64,000 bases of DNA from Pegoplata infirma. Lineage: Eukaryota; Arthropoda; Insecta; Diptera; Anthomyiidae. This document shows positions 22,345 to 33,550 of this stretch, piece after piece (position 1 is the stretch's first letter; each line of letters opens with the position of its first letter). The notes under the pieces are model-generated. The model searched no databases, had not been told where the DNA came from, and saw nothing but the letters and a program-made list of their open reading frames with translations. A program made the position numbers and the translations under genes. Where the stretch lies: the NCBI GenBank assembly GCA_963921195.1, contig CAWUER010000518.1:124001-188000 (forward strand), written 5' to 3'.

Positions 22345-22900
22345 AATAATTTTGATACATTGTATACATGTGTATTACTCGTGTGTACCATCAACTTTTC
22401 TTTTTTCGCCGTTTTATTTTATGTATTTGCAAAAATATTTAAAAATAAAAATAAATATTTATCAGATTTGAAAAAAAAAATCCTACTTGGCGACAGCTTT
22501 TTATTAAAATCTCTTGAGCTTATAGCTAAGACACAAACTATTAACATATATTTTTTTTAGATTTTTTAAAATGTCGCTTTTTTATATATTTTCGCGAATC
22601 GCGAATTGTGCAGAAATACAAAAAAGATTTTTGCAAAATATTATATTAAAGGTGATGGTTTTGCCTTTAAAAAAAGGCTATCTGGAAGCAATATAACATA
22701 AATACTTTTCAAGATATAAATATTTAAAATTTACCCTTTAAAAGTTTTTCTTGAATTTTGAAACGTCATATTTCCAAAACTACGGAAGTAAAAAGTCTCA
22801 AATGTTGTTTGAGTATAAGTCGAGTCAGTCCCAATATATATACCAAATTTCATGAAATTTGGGTCTATTGATGTCAAAAATTAAATTTTTTTTGTTATGT

Positions 22901-23245
22901 TGATATGGATTTAGTCTAATGCAACAAGTCAAATTTAATTTTTTAAAATAAGTTTTAAACTATTTTGGTTCGATGAATGCGCTTTTCCAATCTTAAAAGC
23001 CGTTTGTTCATGCAATTCATTCTGAGTCGTTGAAAATCTTTTTAAGCTTGGTCAAAATTGTATTAAAAAATATCTGCGTAGTTTGTCCTGTTGCCCAAAC
23101 CATTGAATCATGACAATGTTTTGCTGTATAAATAGGCGTTCTTTAAAATTTATTAGTCATTCCATGCAAAACGCATTAAAATATCGGTCGAGCTCCACAT
23201 TATGTTTATATATTATTGATCCGTAATAGTTTCTAAGACATTCTA
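22901..23245 (-). mobile_element. Degenerate family B DINE-like core, split by the foldback at 23246
   Basis: From about 23155 the order CATTCCATGCAAAACGCATT, AAATATCGGTCGAGC, then TATATTATTGATCCGTAATA and TTTCTAAGACATTCTA follows the family B core in minus orientation. An intact copy continues GCGATGTCCGTCCGTCTG. Here that continuation lies at 37134 as TAGTGATATTCATTTATCTG, in which every difference is a transition. The sequence from 22901 to about 23150 has no recognised feature. Confidence 0.65.
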
Positions 23246-24701
23246 CACCATTTCCAATTTTAATTCAGAAAATACAAATTATATTTCAAAAATTTCCAAT
23301 TATATTTCAGAAATTTCCAATTATATTTCAAAATTTTCCAATTATATTTCAAAAATTTCCAATTATATTTCAGAAATTTCCATTTATATTTCCAAAATTT
23401 CCAATTATAATTCAAAAATTTCTAAATATAATTCAAAAATTTCCAATTATAATTCATAAATTTCCATTTATAATTCAAAAACTTCCAATTATATTTCAAA
23501 AATTTCCATTTATATTTCAGAAATTTCCATTTATATTTCAAAACTTTCCATTTATATTTCAGAAATTTCCATTTATATTTCAGAATTTTCCATTTATATT
23601 TCAGAAATTTCCATTTATAATTCAGAAATTTCCAATTGTATTTCAGAAATTTCCATTTGTATTTCAAAATTTTCTACACCATTTCCAATTTTAATTCAGA
23701 AAATACAAATTATATTTCAAAAATTTCCAATTATATTTCAGAAATTTCCAATTATATTTCAAAAATTTCCAAATATATTTCAAAAATTTCCAATTATATT
23801 TCAGAAATTTCCATTTATATTTCAAAAATTTCCAATTATAATTCAAAAATTTCAAAATATAATTAAAAAATTTCCAATTATAATTCATAAATTTCCATTT
23901 ATAATTCAAAAAATTCCAATTATATTTCAAAAATTTCCATTTATATTTCAGAAATTTCCATTTATATTTCAAAACTTTCCATTTATATTTCAGAAATTTC
24001 CATTTATATTTCAGAATTTTCCATTTATATTTCAGAAATTTCCATTTATAATTCAGAAATTTCCAATTGTATTTCAGAAATTTCCATTTGTATTTCAAAA
24101 TTTTCTAAATGCTTTTCAAAAAATTCCATTTGTATTTCAAAAATTTCCATTTGTATTTCAAAATTTTCCAAATGCTTTTCAGAAAATTCCATTTATATTT
24201 CAAAAATTTCCAATTATATTTCAAAATTTTCCAATTGTATTTAAAAAATTTCCATTTGTATTTCAAAATTTTCCAAATGCTTTTCAGAAAATTCCATTTG
24301 TATTTCAAAAATTTCCATTTGTATTTCAAAATTTTCCAAATGCTTTTCAGAAAATTCCATTTATATTTCAAAAATTTCCAATTATATTTCAAAATTTTCC
24401 AATTGTATTTCAAAAATTTCCATTTGTATTTCAAAATTTTCCAAATGCTTTTCAGAAAATTCCATTTGTATTTCAAAAATTTCCATTTGTATTTCAAAAT
24501 TTTCCAAATGCTTTTCAGAAAATTCCAATTGTATTTAAAAAATTTCTATTTATATTTCAAAATTTTCCAAATGCTTTTCAGAAAATTCCAATTGTAATTC
24601 AAAAGTTTCCATTTATATTTCAAAATTTTCCATTTATATTTAAGAAAATACAAATTGTATTTCAAAAACTTTCTAATTAAATTTAAAAAATTGTAAGTGT
24701 A
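23246..24701 (+). repeat. 21-bp minisatellite array, left arm of FB-1
   Basis: The unit is TTTCCATTTATATTTCAGAAA with variants (AATTATATTTC, AATGCTTTTC), repeated about 65 times. The first part is duplicated: the terminal motif CTACACCATTTCCAATTTTA occurs at 23243 and again at 23674, giving a tandem duplication of roughly 430 bp. Because the unit is 21 bp it stays in frame, producing long artificial reading frames with a 7-residue period on both strands. Confidence 0.92.
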
Positions 24702-25056
24702 ATTCCCTACACTTTGTAGTTATCATAAGTTCATTATAATTCATGATAAATTAAGGGCTTAATTTTGTAAATCACTCGCGTTGAACGCATCACCAACGTT
24801 AACGTGAACGCGAGGCTCAAAAAGTGCAATTTTGTAAATCACTACGTTATTGCGTTCAATTTTTACGTTATCACTTGAAATGTCAATTATATTAGAATCA
24901 GTGTTACCAGACATTCTAAAATTAATAAAATTTACTACCCATTTTGTAGGGGATACACACCCATTATCGTAGGGAAACACATATATAAAATAAGGCAACA
25001 CCTGCAAAGAGAATATTTGAGAAAAAAGAGAACAAACAAAAAAGTAAAATAAATTA

Positions 25057-25892
25057 CACCATTTCCAATTTTAATTCAGAAAATACAAATTATATTTCAA
25101 AATTTTCAAATTATATTTCAGAAATTTCCAATTATATTTCAAAAATTTCCAATTATATTTCAAAAATTTCCAATTATATTTCAGAAATTTCCATTTATAT
25201 TTCAAAAATTTCCAATTATAATTCAAAAATTTCTAAATATAATTCAAAAATTTCCAATTATAATTCATAAATTTCCATTTATAATTCAAAAAATTCCAAT
25301 TATATTTCAAAAATTTCCATTTATATTTCAGAAATTTCCATTTATATTTCAAAACTTTCCATTTATATTTCAAAAATTTCCATTTATATTTCAAAATTTT
25401 CCATTTATATTTCAGAAATTTCCATTTATAATTCAGAAACTTCCAATTGTATTTCAGAAATTTCCATTTGTATTTCAAAATTTTCTAAATGCTTTTCAGA
25501 AAATTCCATTTGCATTTCAAAATTTTCCAAATGCTTTTCAGAAAATTCCATTTATATTTCAAAAATTTCCAATTTTATTTCAAAATTTTCCAATTGTATT
25601 TCAAAATTTTCCATTTGTATTTCAAAATTTTCCAAATGCTTTTCAGAAAATTCCATTTGTATTTTAAAAATTTCCATTTGTATTTCAAAATTTTCCAAAT
25701 GCTTTTCAGAAAATTCCAATTGTATTTCAAAAATTTCTATTTATATTTCAAAATTTTCCAAATGCTTTTCAGAAAATTCCAATTGTAATTCAAAAGTTTC
25801 CATTTATATTTCAAAATTTTCCATTTATATTTAAGAAAATACAAATTGTATTTCAAAATTTTCCAATTGTATTTCAGAAAATTGTAAGTGTA
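25057..25892 (+). repeat. 21-bp array, left arm of FB-2
   Basis: About 40 units with the same order of variant units as the second half of the FB-1 left arm (TTATA-type units first, AAATGCTTTTC-type units last). The variant order is therefore conserved between copies and was fixed before transposition. Confidence 0.9.
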
Positions 25893-26141
25893 TTTTTTAT
25901 GATAAAAAAATTATAGAAACTATCAGACTATCCGGAACCCTATACACCATCATAGTCACTAAACGTCTCGAAGGGAACACAAATAAAGGGTTTTCTTAAT
26001 GCTTATCGGTTTTGTTGTATTTTTTTCAAATTTCTCATTATACTCCACAATCCTCCACAAAGGAAGACTAAGATTGTCTGCAAGTTTTGATAATTTATCA
26101 TGAATTATAATGAACTTATAATAACTACAAAGTGTAGGGAA

Positions 26142-26978
26142 CTACACTTACAATTTTTTAAATTTAATTAGAAAGTTTTTGAAATACAATTTGTATTTTC
26201 TTAAATATAAATGGAAAATTTTGAAATATAAATGGAAACTTTTGAATTACAATTGGAATTTTCTGAAAAGCATTTGGAAAATTTTGAAATATAAATAGAA
26301 ATTTTTGAAATACAATTGGAATTTTCTGAAAAGCATTTGGAAAATTTTGAAATACAAATGGAAATTTTTGAAATACAAATGGAATTTTCTGAAAAGCATT
26401 TGGAAAATTTTGAAATACAAATGGAAATTTTTGAAATACAATTGGAAAATTTTGAAATATAATTGGAAATTTTTGAAATATAAATGGAATTTTCTGAAAA
26501 GCATTTGGAAAATTTTGAAATATAAATGGAAATTTTTGAAATACAAATGGAATTTTCTGAAAAGCATTTAGAAAATTTTGAAATACAAATGGAAATTTCT
26601 GAAATACAATTGGAAATTTCTGAATTATAAATGGAAATTTCTGAAATATAAATGGAAAATTCTGAAATATAAATGGAAATTTCTGAAATATAAATGGAAA
26701 GTTTTGAAATATAAATGGAAATTTCTGAAATATAAATGGAAATTTTTGAAATATAATTGGAATTTTTTGAATTATAAATGGAAATTTATGAATTATAATT
26801 GGAAATTTTTGAATTATATTTAGAAATTTTTGAATTATAATTGGAAATTTTTGAAATATAAATGGAAATTTCTGAAATATAATTGGAAATTTTTGAAATA
26901 TAATTGGAAATTTCTGAAATATAATTGGAAATTTTTGAAATATAATTTGTATTTTCTGAATTAAAATTGGAAATGGTG
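26142..26978 (-). repeat. 21-bp array, right arm of FB-2
   Basis: Inverted counterpart of 25057-25892, of nearly equal length. A 339-codon minus-strand frame (26164-27183) spans it. The frame is open only because the 21-bp unit has no stop in that phase, and it shows no protein-family signal. Confidence 0.9.
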
Positions 26979-27462
26979 TAGTTGAAAAAAAACAGCAAAA
27001 ATCACAACAAGCAGCCAGTGTTGCCAGTTTAGGGGTTTTGTCCCCAAATAGGGGGTTTTTTTTGGAAATTGGGGATGAAAAATTTGATTTTGGATCCGGG
27101 GATTTCATGGGGATGACACTGATTTTTTCGGGGATTTTTAGGGGATGAAATATTTTAGATAAACAAGTGTTTTTTAAATACATTAATCATAAAATAATAC
27201 TAAAATAGGTAAAATTAACTCTACTTTATTTTTGATAAATCGTGGACATTAAAGCATACAAAAAAAATCTCAAACGTAGGAATAATGTGACATTTATATA
27301 GAAAAAACTAACATTTTATATGGTTTCTGTCAAAACCTGGATCGTAGTGGTATCATGTTATCATGCTTTTATTTTTCTTTAAACCAAATTGTAAATTTTC
27401 ATACATTTTCTATAGTAGGTATATCCTTTAAATCTATTAAAGAAAATTTCCAAAATTCACTA

Positions 27463-28319
27463 CACCATTTCCAATTTTAATTCAGAAAATACAAATTATA
27501 TTTCAAAAATTTCCAATTATATTTCAGAAATTTCCAATTATATTTCAAAAATTTCCAATTATATTTCAAAAATTTCCAATTATATTTCAGAAATTTCCAA
27601 TTATATTTCAAAAATTTCCAATTATAATTCAAAAATTTCTAAATATAATTCAAAAATTTCCAATTATAATTCATAAATTTCCATTTATAATTCAAAAAAT
27701 TCCAATTATATTTCAAAAATTTCCATTTATATTTCAGAAATTTCCATTTATATTTCAAAACTTTCCAATTATATTTCAGAAATTTCCATTTATATTTCAG
27801 AATTTTCCATTTATATTTCAGAAATTTGCATTTATAATTCAGAAATTTACAATTGTATTTCAGAAATTTCCATTTGTATTTCAAAATTTTCTAAATGCTT
27901 TTCAGAAAATTCCATTTGTATTTCAAAAATTTCCATTTGTATTTCAAAATTTTCCAAATGCTTTTCAGAAAATTCCATTTATATTTCAAAAATTTCCAAT
28001 TATATTTCAAAATTTTCCAATTATATTTCAAAAATTTCCATTTGTAATTCAAAATTTTCCAAATGCTTTTCAGAAAATTCCATTTGTATTTCAAAAATTT
28101 CCATTTGTATTTCAAAATTTTCCAAATGCTTTTCAGAAAATTCCAATTGTATTTCAAAAATTTCTATTTATATTTCAAAATTTTCCAAATGCTTTTCAGA
28201 AAATTCCAATTGTAATTCAAAAGTTTCCATTTATATTTCAAAATTTTCCATTTATATTTAAGAAAATACAAATTGTATTTCAAAAACTTTCTAATAAATT
28301 TAAAAAATTGTAGGTGTAG
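27463..28319 (+). repeat. 21-bp array, left arm of FB-3
   Basis: About 40 units of TTTCCATTTATATTTCAGAAA and variants, in the same variant order as FB-2, with scattered single-base differences (for example GCATTTATAATTC near 27829). Confidence 0.9.
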
Positions 28320-28479
28320 TTCCCTACACTTTGTAGTTATTATAAGTTCATTATAATTCATGATAAATTATCAAAACTCGCAGAAAATCTTAGTCTTCCT
28401 TTGTGGAGGATTGTGGAGGATAATGAGAAATTTGAAAAAATACAACAAACCTGTAATTTTTGGTGGGCAATTATGTGAA

Positions 28480-28746
28480 GACATAGACCCATTATATCCA
28501 TATGAGTATGAAATAATCTTTATTAAATTTAAGTCGACACATATTTTTGATTTAGACTATATTCCAGTTATTTCGGGAGTTATCGGAATTTTCCCGAAGA
28601 CCCACATTGTTTCATAAGGTACCAACGAAATTTTTAAACACAAATATGGACGAAAAGTTGAGATACCACAACCTTAGAATTGTCTCTTTTACATATATTT
28701 GAAGTTTCAGGCAAATCGGTTTATAAGGGTTAGAATACTTCCCTTG
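28480..28746 (-). mobile_element. Truncated copy of the CAAGGGAAGT MITE in the FB-3 loop
   Basis: Corresponds to the reverse complement of about 14142-14400. TTTATTAAATTTAAGTCGAC at 28520 matches GTCGACTTAAATTTAATAAA at 14350. ACAACCTTAGAATTGTCTC and ATACTTCCCTTG (to 28746) match the terminal arm. The second arm is absent, so the element is 5' or 3' truncated. Confidence 0.72.
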
Positions 28747-28907
28747 TAAGATACGTTTATGGACATATGTATGAATACTTCTGTAGATGCATTTTCATTA
28801 TTTCTGGTAAGTTAGGAAAAATTTTAACCACTTTCTTTTGAAAATTATTGATGATGTATAGGGTACCGGATAGTCTGATAGTTTCTATAATATTTGTATC
28901 ATAAAAA

Positions 28908-29765
28908 CTACACTTACAATTTTTTAAATTTAATTATAAAGTTTTTGAAATACAATTTGTATTTTCTTAAATATAAATGGAAAATTTTGAAATATAAATG
29001 GAAACTTTTGAATTACAATTAGAATTTTCTGAAAAGCATTTGGAAAATTTTGAAATATAAATAGAAATTTTTGAAATACAATTGGAATTTTCTGAAAAGC
29101 ATTTGGAAAATTTTGAAATACAAATGGAAATTTTTGAAATACAAATGGAATTTTTTGAAAAGCATTTGGAAAATTTTGAAATACAAATGGAAATTTTTGA
29201 AATACAATTGGAAAATTTTTAAATATAATTGGAAATTTTTGAAATATAAATGGAATTTTCTGAAAAGCATTTGGAAAATTTTGAAATACAAATGGAAATT
29301 TTTGAAATACAAATGGAATTTTCTGAAAAGCATTTAGAAAATTTTGAAATACAAATGGAAATTTCTGAATTACAATTGGAAATTTCTGAATTATAAATGG
29401 AAATTTCTGAAATATAAATGGAAAATTCTGAAATATAAATGGAAATTTCTGAAATATAAATGGAAAGTTTTGAAATATAAATGGAAATTTCTGAAATATA
29501 AATGGAAATTTTTGAAATATAATTGGAATTTTTTGAATTATAAATGGAAATTTATGAATTATAATTGGAAATTTTTGAATTATATTTAGAAATTTTTGAA
29601 TTATAATTGGAAATTTTTGAAATATAAATGGAAATTTCTGAAATATAATTGGAAATTTTTGAAATATAATTGGAAATTTTTGAAATATAATTGGAAATTT
29701 CTGAAATATAATTGGAAATTTTTGAAATATAATTTGTATTTTCTGAATTAAAATTGGAAATGGTG
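28908..29765 (-). repeat. 21-bp array, right arm of FB-3
   Basis: Inverted counterpart of 27463-28319. It contains one additional AATTATATTTC-type unit near 29650-29720 compared with FB-2, consistent with unit gain by unequal exchange or slippage. Confidence 0.9.
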
Positions 29766-29767
29766 TA

Positions 29768-30325
29768 GTTTTTTCTGTAGAAAAAGTCTAAAAGTACATC
29801 AATTGAAAATACTGGTCTTTTACAACTTCTTAAATTCTTAAAAAGCAATACAACGTTTTAGATACCTATTCCGGAGTTAGTATTTAAAAAAATTTAAGGG
29901 GTTTTACGGCAATATGTATATCAAACCTTAAAAGAATTTTCGTTGTTTTTTTTTTAAAGGGTACAAACAATTTCTTAGGGCCGATGACTTACGTTTGCTG
30001 AGAAAACAAGATTAAATTAAATTTGGACCAATAAAGTACTCTATCGCTGGTGTGTAAATTAAAAATCCGTGAGTTATCCATCCGTGATAAAACATTTCCG
30101 TTGCATTTGAATTTTATCATAATACTAATCGAAAAATTGGCCGCTTCAAACGCTGTGCTAATCGCTCAACACGCAAAATACACTTACACTTTTTAGCCAA
30201 GCTTCTGTGTAAAATACCAGCAAGTGTTTGTACGTAAGTTAACCAAGTTTTTGTTCTAAAAAATTGGCTAAATTACTCAAAAGCACTTAATGGGTTGCAA
30301 GTGTTTTTTGCGTTTAGTAAATTTT
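29768..30325. other. Internal part of the 27016-30405 hAT element
   Basis: There is no open frame of interest. It contains degenerate inverted words (AAGTGTTTGTACGTAAGTT and CTTACACTTTTTAGCCAAG near 30185-30290) but no transposase motif. It may be filler captured by a non-autonomous element. Confidence 0.45.
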
Positions 30326-30755
30326 TAAAAAAAAATTTTGGGGGATTTTTGGGGATGAGAAATTTTAATTTGGGGATGGCATCCAAAAAAAAACTGGCGA
30401 CCCTGCAAGCAGCTTAGCTGTTTTCGATGTTTTTCTTCTGCCGGAGGAGTTTTTTTTACACATTTATTACTTTTTTATTGTATGTTTACATATTCCAACA
30501 TTATTTATTTTTTGGTATTTAAAAGCAAATTTGTTACATCAACGCCCCAAAATTTCAAGTGATCATTTTGACACTTCAAGTGATGGAAAAACACTCTCTC
30601 GCGTTCTACAAAATTCCGTTTTCCATACAATTTGTTCTCAAAACACGTAAGTCAACGAGAAAAAAACAGCTGTTCAGTGCTCGCGTTTTACAAAATAGAA
30701 AATTGTACAACGCGAGATGAAAAGGCGCGTTGCGTTTTACAAAATTAGGCCCTAA

Positions 30756-31600
30756 CAAAACTTGCAGAAAATCTTAGTCTTCCTTTGTGGAGGATTGTGA
30801 GAAATTTGAAAAAATACAACAAAACCGATAAGCATTAAGAAAAGCCTTTATTTGTGTTCCCTTCGAGACATTTATGTAGTGACATTGCTAAAAAAATCGT
30901 TTAAGAATCATAGCTCTATTAATTGCAATAATGGCTTTGCTATAGGTCTGTACGAATTTTTTAAGCTGAAATATGCAAGTTATGGGGCATGTCACAGACT
31001 CAATTCCGTTCGGATTTGAAAAAAGTGGTTTACTCGTAAAATGCAAAGTAAATATTTTTTTTCTGAATGAAACCACTTTTATGCAATTCAATTCCACTTC
31101 GATTTTTGAAAGAAATTTCATTCCGAAAAAAAATATTTGTTTTGCGTTTTACGAGTAAACCACTTTTTTCAAATCCGAACGGAATTGAGTCTGTGACATG
31201 CCCCTAAAATTTATAAAATTGGTCATCTTAAAAAGGTTATTATTTTCCTAATACCTTTGAAAAGTTATATAAATATTAAAAAATAAAACATATCGCTGCT
31301 TTTTTATATTTCGTCCTGACCTTTTCAAAAGGGTGTAATAACTTTGCTCAGATGAAAAAAAAATCGACAAAGCTTTTCGTTTTTAATTATGTTTAAAAAA
31401 AATAAAAAAAATATATATTTTAAAAATTTTGACAAATCAAAAAAAATATCAAAGAATTTGTATCGTCGGAATTTTAGAAATGGGGACTCTAATCCTGATC
31501 CTTCCTTAATTCCGTATTTATTATTGCCGGTGACAAAGTTCCGGGCGGGCCTTCATACACTAGAATACTTTTGTAGATGCATTTTCATTATTTCTGGTAA
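30756..31600. other. Remaining loop of FB-1
   Basis: 30756-30890 matches the FB-2 loop in the opposite orientation (AAAATCTTAGTCTTCCTTTG, CTTTATTTGTGTTCCCTTCG). After GTAGTGAC the sequence diverges and includes the palindrome 30984-31204 and a patch 31460-31600 without recognisable genes. The 118-codon frame at 31389-31745 is not supported as a gene. Confidence 0.6.
30984..31204. mobile_element. Short, almost perfect palindromic MITE
   Basis: GGGGCATGTCACAGACTCAA at 30984 and its complement ending at 31204 form nearly identical arms of about 65 bp. They include ATTCCGTTCGGATTTGAAAA and GTGGTTTACTCGTAAAA. The loop also has a second, weaker symmetry (AATGAAACCACTTTTATGCA / GAAATTTCATTCCG). Flanks are TAT and TAA, so TA is the likely target. 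The low divergence between arms suggests it is young or that the arms are homogenised. Confidence 0.8.
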
Positions 31601-32092
31601 CCCGGTGAAAAATGTCAGATGTTATTCATATATTATTCATGTATGCTCGTCCATATGTATTACATATATGAAGCAAATGCGAAAATTGGCGGCATATGTA
31701 AATATATGGACATATATGGTCACATATGTTACATATATTTTTTAATTCCGTTTTGCATTTTGGAGTAAAGAATCCACACCTGAGCTGAAATCTCGCTCGA
31801 ACGAGATTTCGATCATGCGGTTGTGTATAAAATGATGCAGAGCAAAATTATCGAAATCCGTTTCGAACGAAATTTCACTTTAGAAAAACAATGTTTCACA
31901 ATTTTTGAAAAATTTTCGAAGTCTTAAAAGTTTTTTTAAAGCTCCAAAAAAAACTTTTTTTTTTGATTTTGGAATGCTTTTGGATTTTTTTTTTTTAAAT
32001 TTTCAAAGTTCCATTTTTTTTTTTAAAGTCCCAGACACAAAATCTTTTTTGGCAACTCTTTTCGGTTTGTAATAAAAAAATAATTAAAAAAT

Positions 32093-32335
32093 TTTCTAAG
32101 TCCTATGAAAAATTCAAACATCGGGATACACATGGAAGTGCAAGTTATATATGTGCAAAAGTCGAGACTTTCGGATTTTTTTTTTTAATTTTTGAAGTAC
32201 CAAGTGTTTGTAGTAAAAAAATATTAAAAAATGTTTTTAGAAAAAAAATGTTAAAAAATTTTCTAAGTCCTATGAAAAATTCAAAAATCGGGATACACTT
32301 GGAAGTACAAGTTATATATGTGCAAATATGTACAT
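32093..32335 (+). repeat. 168-bp tandem duplication
   Basis: The block TTCTAAGTCCTATGAAAAAT, then CGGGATACAC(A/T)(T)GGAAGT(G/A)CAAG and TTATATATGTGCAAA occurs at 32093 and again at about 32261 with few differences. It is a local direct duplication within the CCCGGTGAAAA element. Confidence 0.75.
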
Positions 32336-32635
32336 ATCTGAAAATTTTTTTGAAAATTTTCAAAGTTTTTTTTTTGAATTTTTTTTTTTGTGTTTTGGAG
32401 TAAAAAAATTCAGTTAAAAATTTCAGTTAAAATCATTTTGGATTTTTTTTTGTAAAATCTTATAAGTCCCAGACATATGTATGTGCAGATGTGTGCAGAT
32501 GTGTGCATATGTGTTTGCATACATCAGCATATATGAAAAAAAATCAAGAAATATTGCTTCATACATGTATACATATGGAGCATGTATGATCACATATTTT
32601 TCATATGTGATCACATATTAAACATGTATGTGCAT

Positions 32636-33422
32636 TAGACTGCCCAGAAAAAAAGCGAAGTTTTTATTTTCTTGGGGGATACCTTCAAATTTTGTTCCTT
32701 TTTGTGCAAAAAAATTTCGGTTTTTTTTTTTTTTGATTTTTAAAATAATATTTAGAGGTCGCGAACTCGCGTTTTATAACGATTTATTTTTTTTTAGTTT
32801 TTTATTATTTTAAATTGTTAAATATGATTAATATGATAAAATATTAATAATTTCAGACAAAAAAAAATTAAATTAAAAATTAAATATCGCTCATTCCATG
32901 AGATGTCTCCCGGCATCTAATCAAATGTTCCTTAATTTATTTGAAATTTTGCACACATGAACACTATGAAGCTATTAAAATAAATCAGTTGTTAGTTCCG
33001 AGAAAATCCGTGAATTCGCGAATATATTCGCGTTCGCGAATTCGTGGATTTTCGCGAAACTAAAAACGAATTTATTTTAATTGCTCCATAGTGTACCTGT
33101 GTGCGAAATTTCAAATAAATAAAAGAACATTTTATTAGAAGCTTGGAGACATCTCATGGAATGAGCGATATTTAATTTTTAATTTATTTTTTTTTTTGTC
33201 TGAAATTATTAATATTTTATCATATTAATCATATTTAACAATTTAAAATAATAAAAAACTCAAAAAAAAAAAAAATAAATCTTTATAAAGCACCAGTTCG
33301 CGACCTCTAGATATTATTTTAAAAATCCCAAAAAAAAATCGAAATTTTTTTGCACAAAAAGGAACAAAATTCGCAGGTATCCCCCAAGAAAATAACAACT
33401 TTGTTTTTTTCTGGGCAATCTA
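32636..33422. mobile_element. hAT foldback MITE with near-perfect 8-bp TSD
   Basis: The ends TAGACTGCCCAGAAAAAAA (32636) and TTTTTTCTGGGCAATCTA (to 33422) are inverted. Flanks are ATGTGCAT (32628-32635) and ATGTGCTT (33423-33430), a 7/8 match. Arms pair over more than 300 bp (AAATTAAATATCGCTCATTC at 32875, GAATGAGCGATATTTAATTT at 33160), with a second central symmetry around ATTCGCGAATATATTCGCG at 33013. Confidence 0.85.
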
Positions 33423-33550
33423 ATGTGCTTATATGAACATTTTTCACCGGGAAGTTAAGAAAAATGTTAACCACTTTCTTTTGAAAATTATTGATGGTGT
33501 ATAGGGTTCCGGATAGTCTGATAGTTTCTATAAAATTTGTATCATAAAAA

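Larger units (their letters stand above)
19740..22900. mobile_element. Outer foldback with two nested elements
   Basis: The outer arms are inverted copies. GATTTTTTTATATTTCTGCG, followed by AAATTCGCGATTCGCGAAAA at 19908-19947, pairs with TTTTCGCGAATCGCGAATTG and CAGAAATACAAAAAAG at 22587-22628. TGTTGGGACTAATAAGACTT at 19851 pairs with AAGTCGAGTCAGTCCCAATA at 22817. Arms are about 300 bp and the exact ends were not resolved. The interior holds the TA-flanked element 20157-21706, with a hAT MITE inside it, and the separate MITE 21793-22344. No coding capacity is seen. Confidence 0.7.
25057..26978. mobile_element. Foldback element FB-2, cleanest copy
   Basis: Left arm 25057-25892, loop 25893-26141, right arm 26142-26978. 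The ends CACCATTTCC and GGAAATGGTG are flanked by TA (25055-25056, 26979-26980). The 249-bp loop is uninterrupted and lies in the opposite orientation to the loops of FB-1 and FB-3. Its GTTTCTATAA-type side is next to the left arm and its CTACAAAGTGTAGGGAA side next to the right arm. No gene is present in arms or loop. Confidence 0.87.
27463..29765. mobile_element. Foldback element FB-3, innermost
   Basis: Left arm 27463-28319, loop 28320-28907, right arm 28908-29765, with TA flanks at 27461-27462 and 29766-29767. Arm composition matches FB-2. The loop has the FB-1 orientation (TTCCCTACACTTTGTAGTTA first, ATACTATAAAGATAG-type side last) and contains a truncated copy of the CAAGGGAAGT MITE. 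It lies inside the hAT element 27016-30405. Confidence 0.87.
27016..30405. mobile_element. hAT element with CAGTGTTGCCAG ends, 8-bp TSD
   Basis: The ends CAGTGTTGCCAGTTTAGGGG (27016) and ACTGGCGACCCTG (to 30405) are inverted. They are flanked by a perfect CAAGCAGC duplication at 27008-27015 and 30406-30413. Sub-terminal sequence repeats GGGGATTT/GGGGATGA on both sides (27070-27140 and 30330-30380). The interior holds FB-3 and about 1 kb of AT-rich DNA with no transposase frame. Its ends resemble those of 9140-10771 (CAGTGATGCCAA), so the two may be related families. Confidence 0.9.
24751..30755. mobile_element. Element with GGGC(C/T)TAATTTTGTAAA ends in the FB-1 loop
   Basis: The left end TAAGGGCTTAATTTTGTAAA (about 24750) and right end ending ACAAAATTAGGCCCTAA (30755) are inverted. 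Both sub-termini repeat the theme of TTTTGTAAA next to GCG-rich words (ATCACTCGCGTTGAACGC; AAAGGCGCGTTGCGTTTTAC). The loop of FB-2 (26070-26092, reversed) and FB-3 (28363-28385) gives the uninterrupted sequence GATAAATTATCAAAAC, so this block is clearly an insertion. The target duplication is not resolved, and a TTAA-like target is possible. Its own sequence is about 24751-25054 and 30414-30755; the rest is FB-2 and a hAT element. No transposase is seen. Confidence 0.65.
31601..33451. mobile_element. Element with CCCGGTGAAAAATGT ends, copy 1
   Basis: The termini CCCGGTGAAAAATGTCA (31601) and ACATTTTTCACCGGG (to 33451) are inverted. The flanking sequence TTTCTGGTAA|...|AAGTTAAGAAAAATGTTAAC matches the uninterrupted TTTCTGGTAAGTTAGGAAAA at about 28800, leaving a 2-bp AA duplication. 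The inside is rich in CATATG-type words and T tracts and holds the hAT MITE 32636-33422. No transposase is seen. The superfamily is not assigned. Confidence 0.75.

Noticed and set aside
23422..24597. Long reading frames with a 7-residue KWKFLKY-type or FHLYFKN-type period on both strands, possibly a repetitive membrane or antimicrobial peptide
   Set aside because: The 21-bp unit is divisible by three and lacks stops in several phases, so both strands stay open. There is no start context, and variants change freely without preserving residues.
23246..24701. CRISPR array (regular repeats)
   Set aside because: 21-bp head-to-tail units without spacers, in inverted pairs around a loop. This is a foldback minisatellite in a eukaryotic context.
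26164..27183. 339-codon minus-strand frame, the third longest in the window apart from LINE frames
   Set aside because: It is the FB-2 right arm translated, followed by unrelated flanking DNA and the hAT end. No domain is present and the open length is explained by the repeat.
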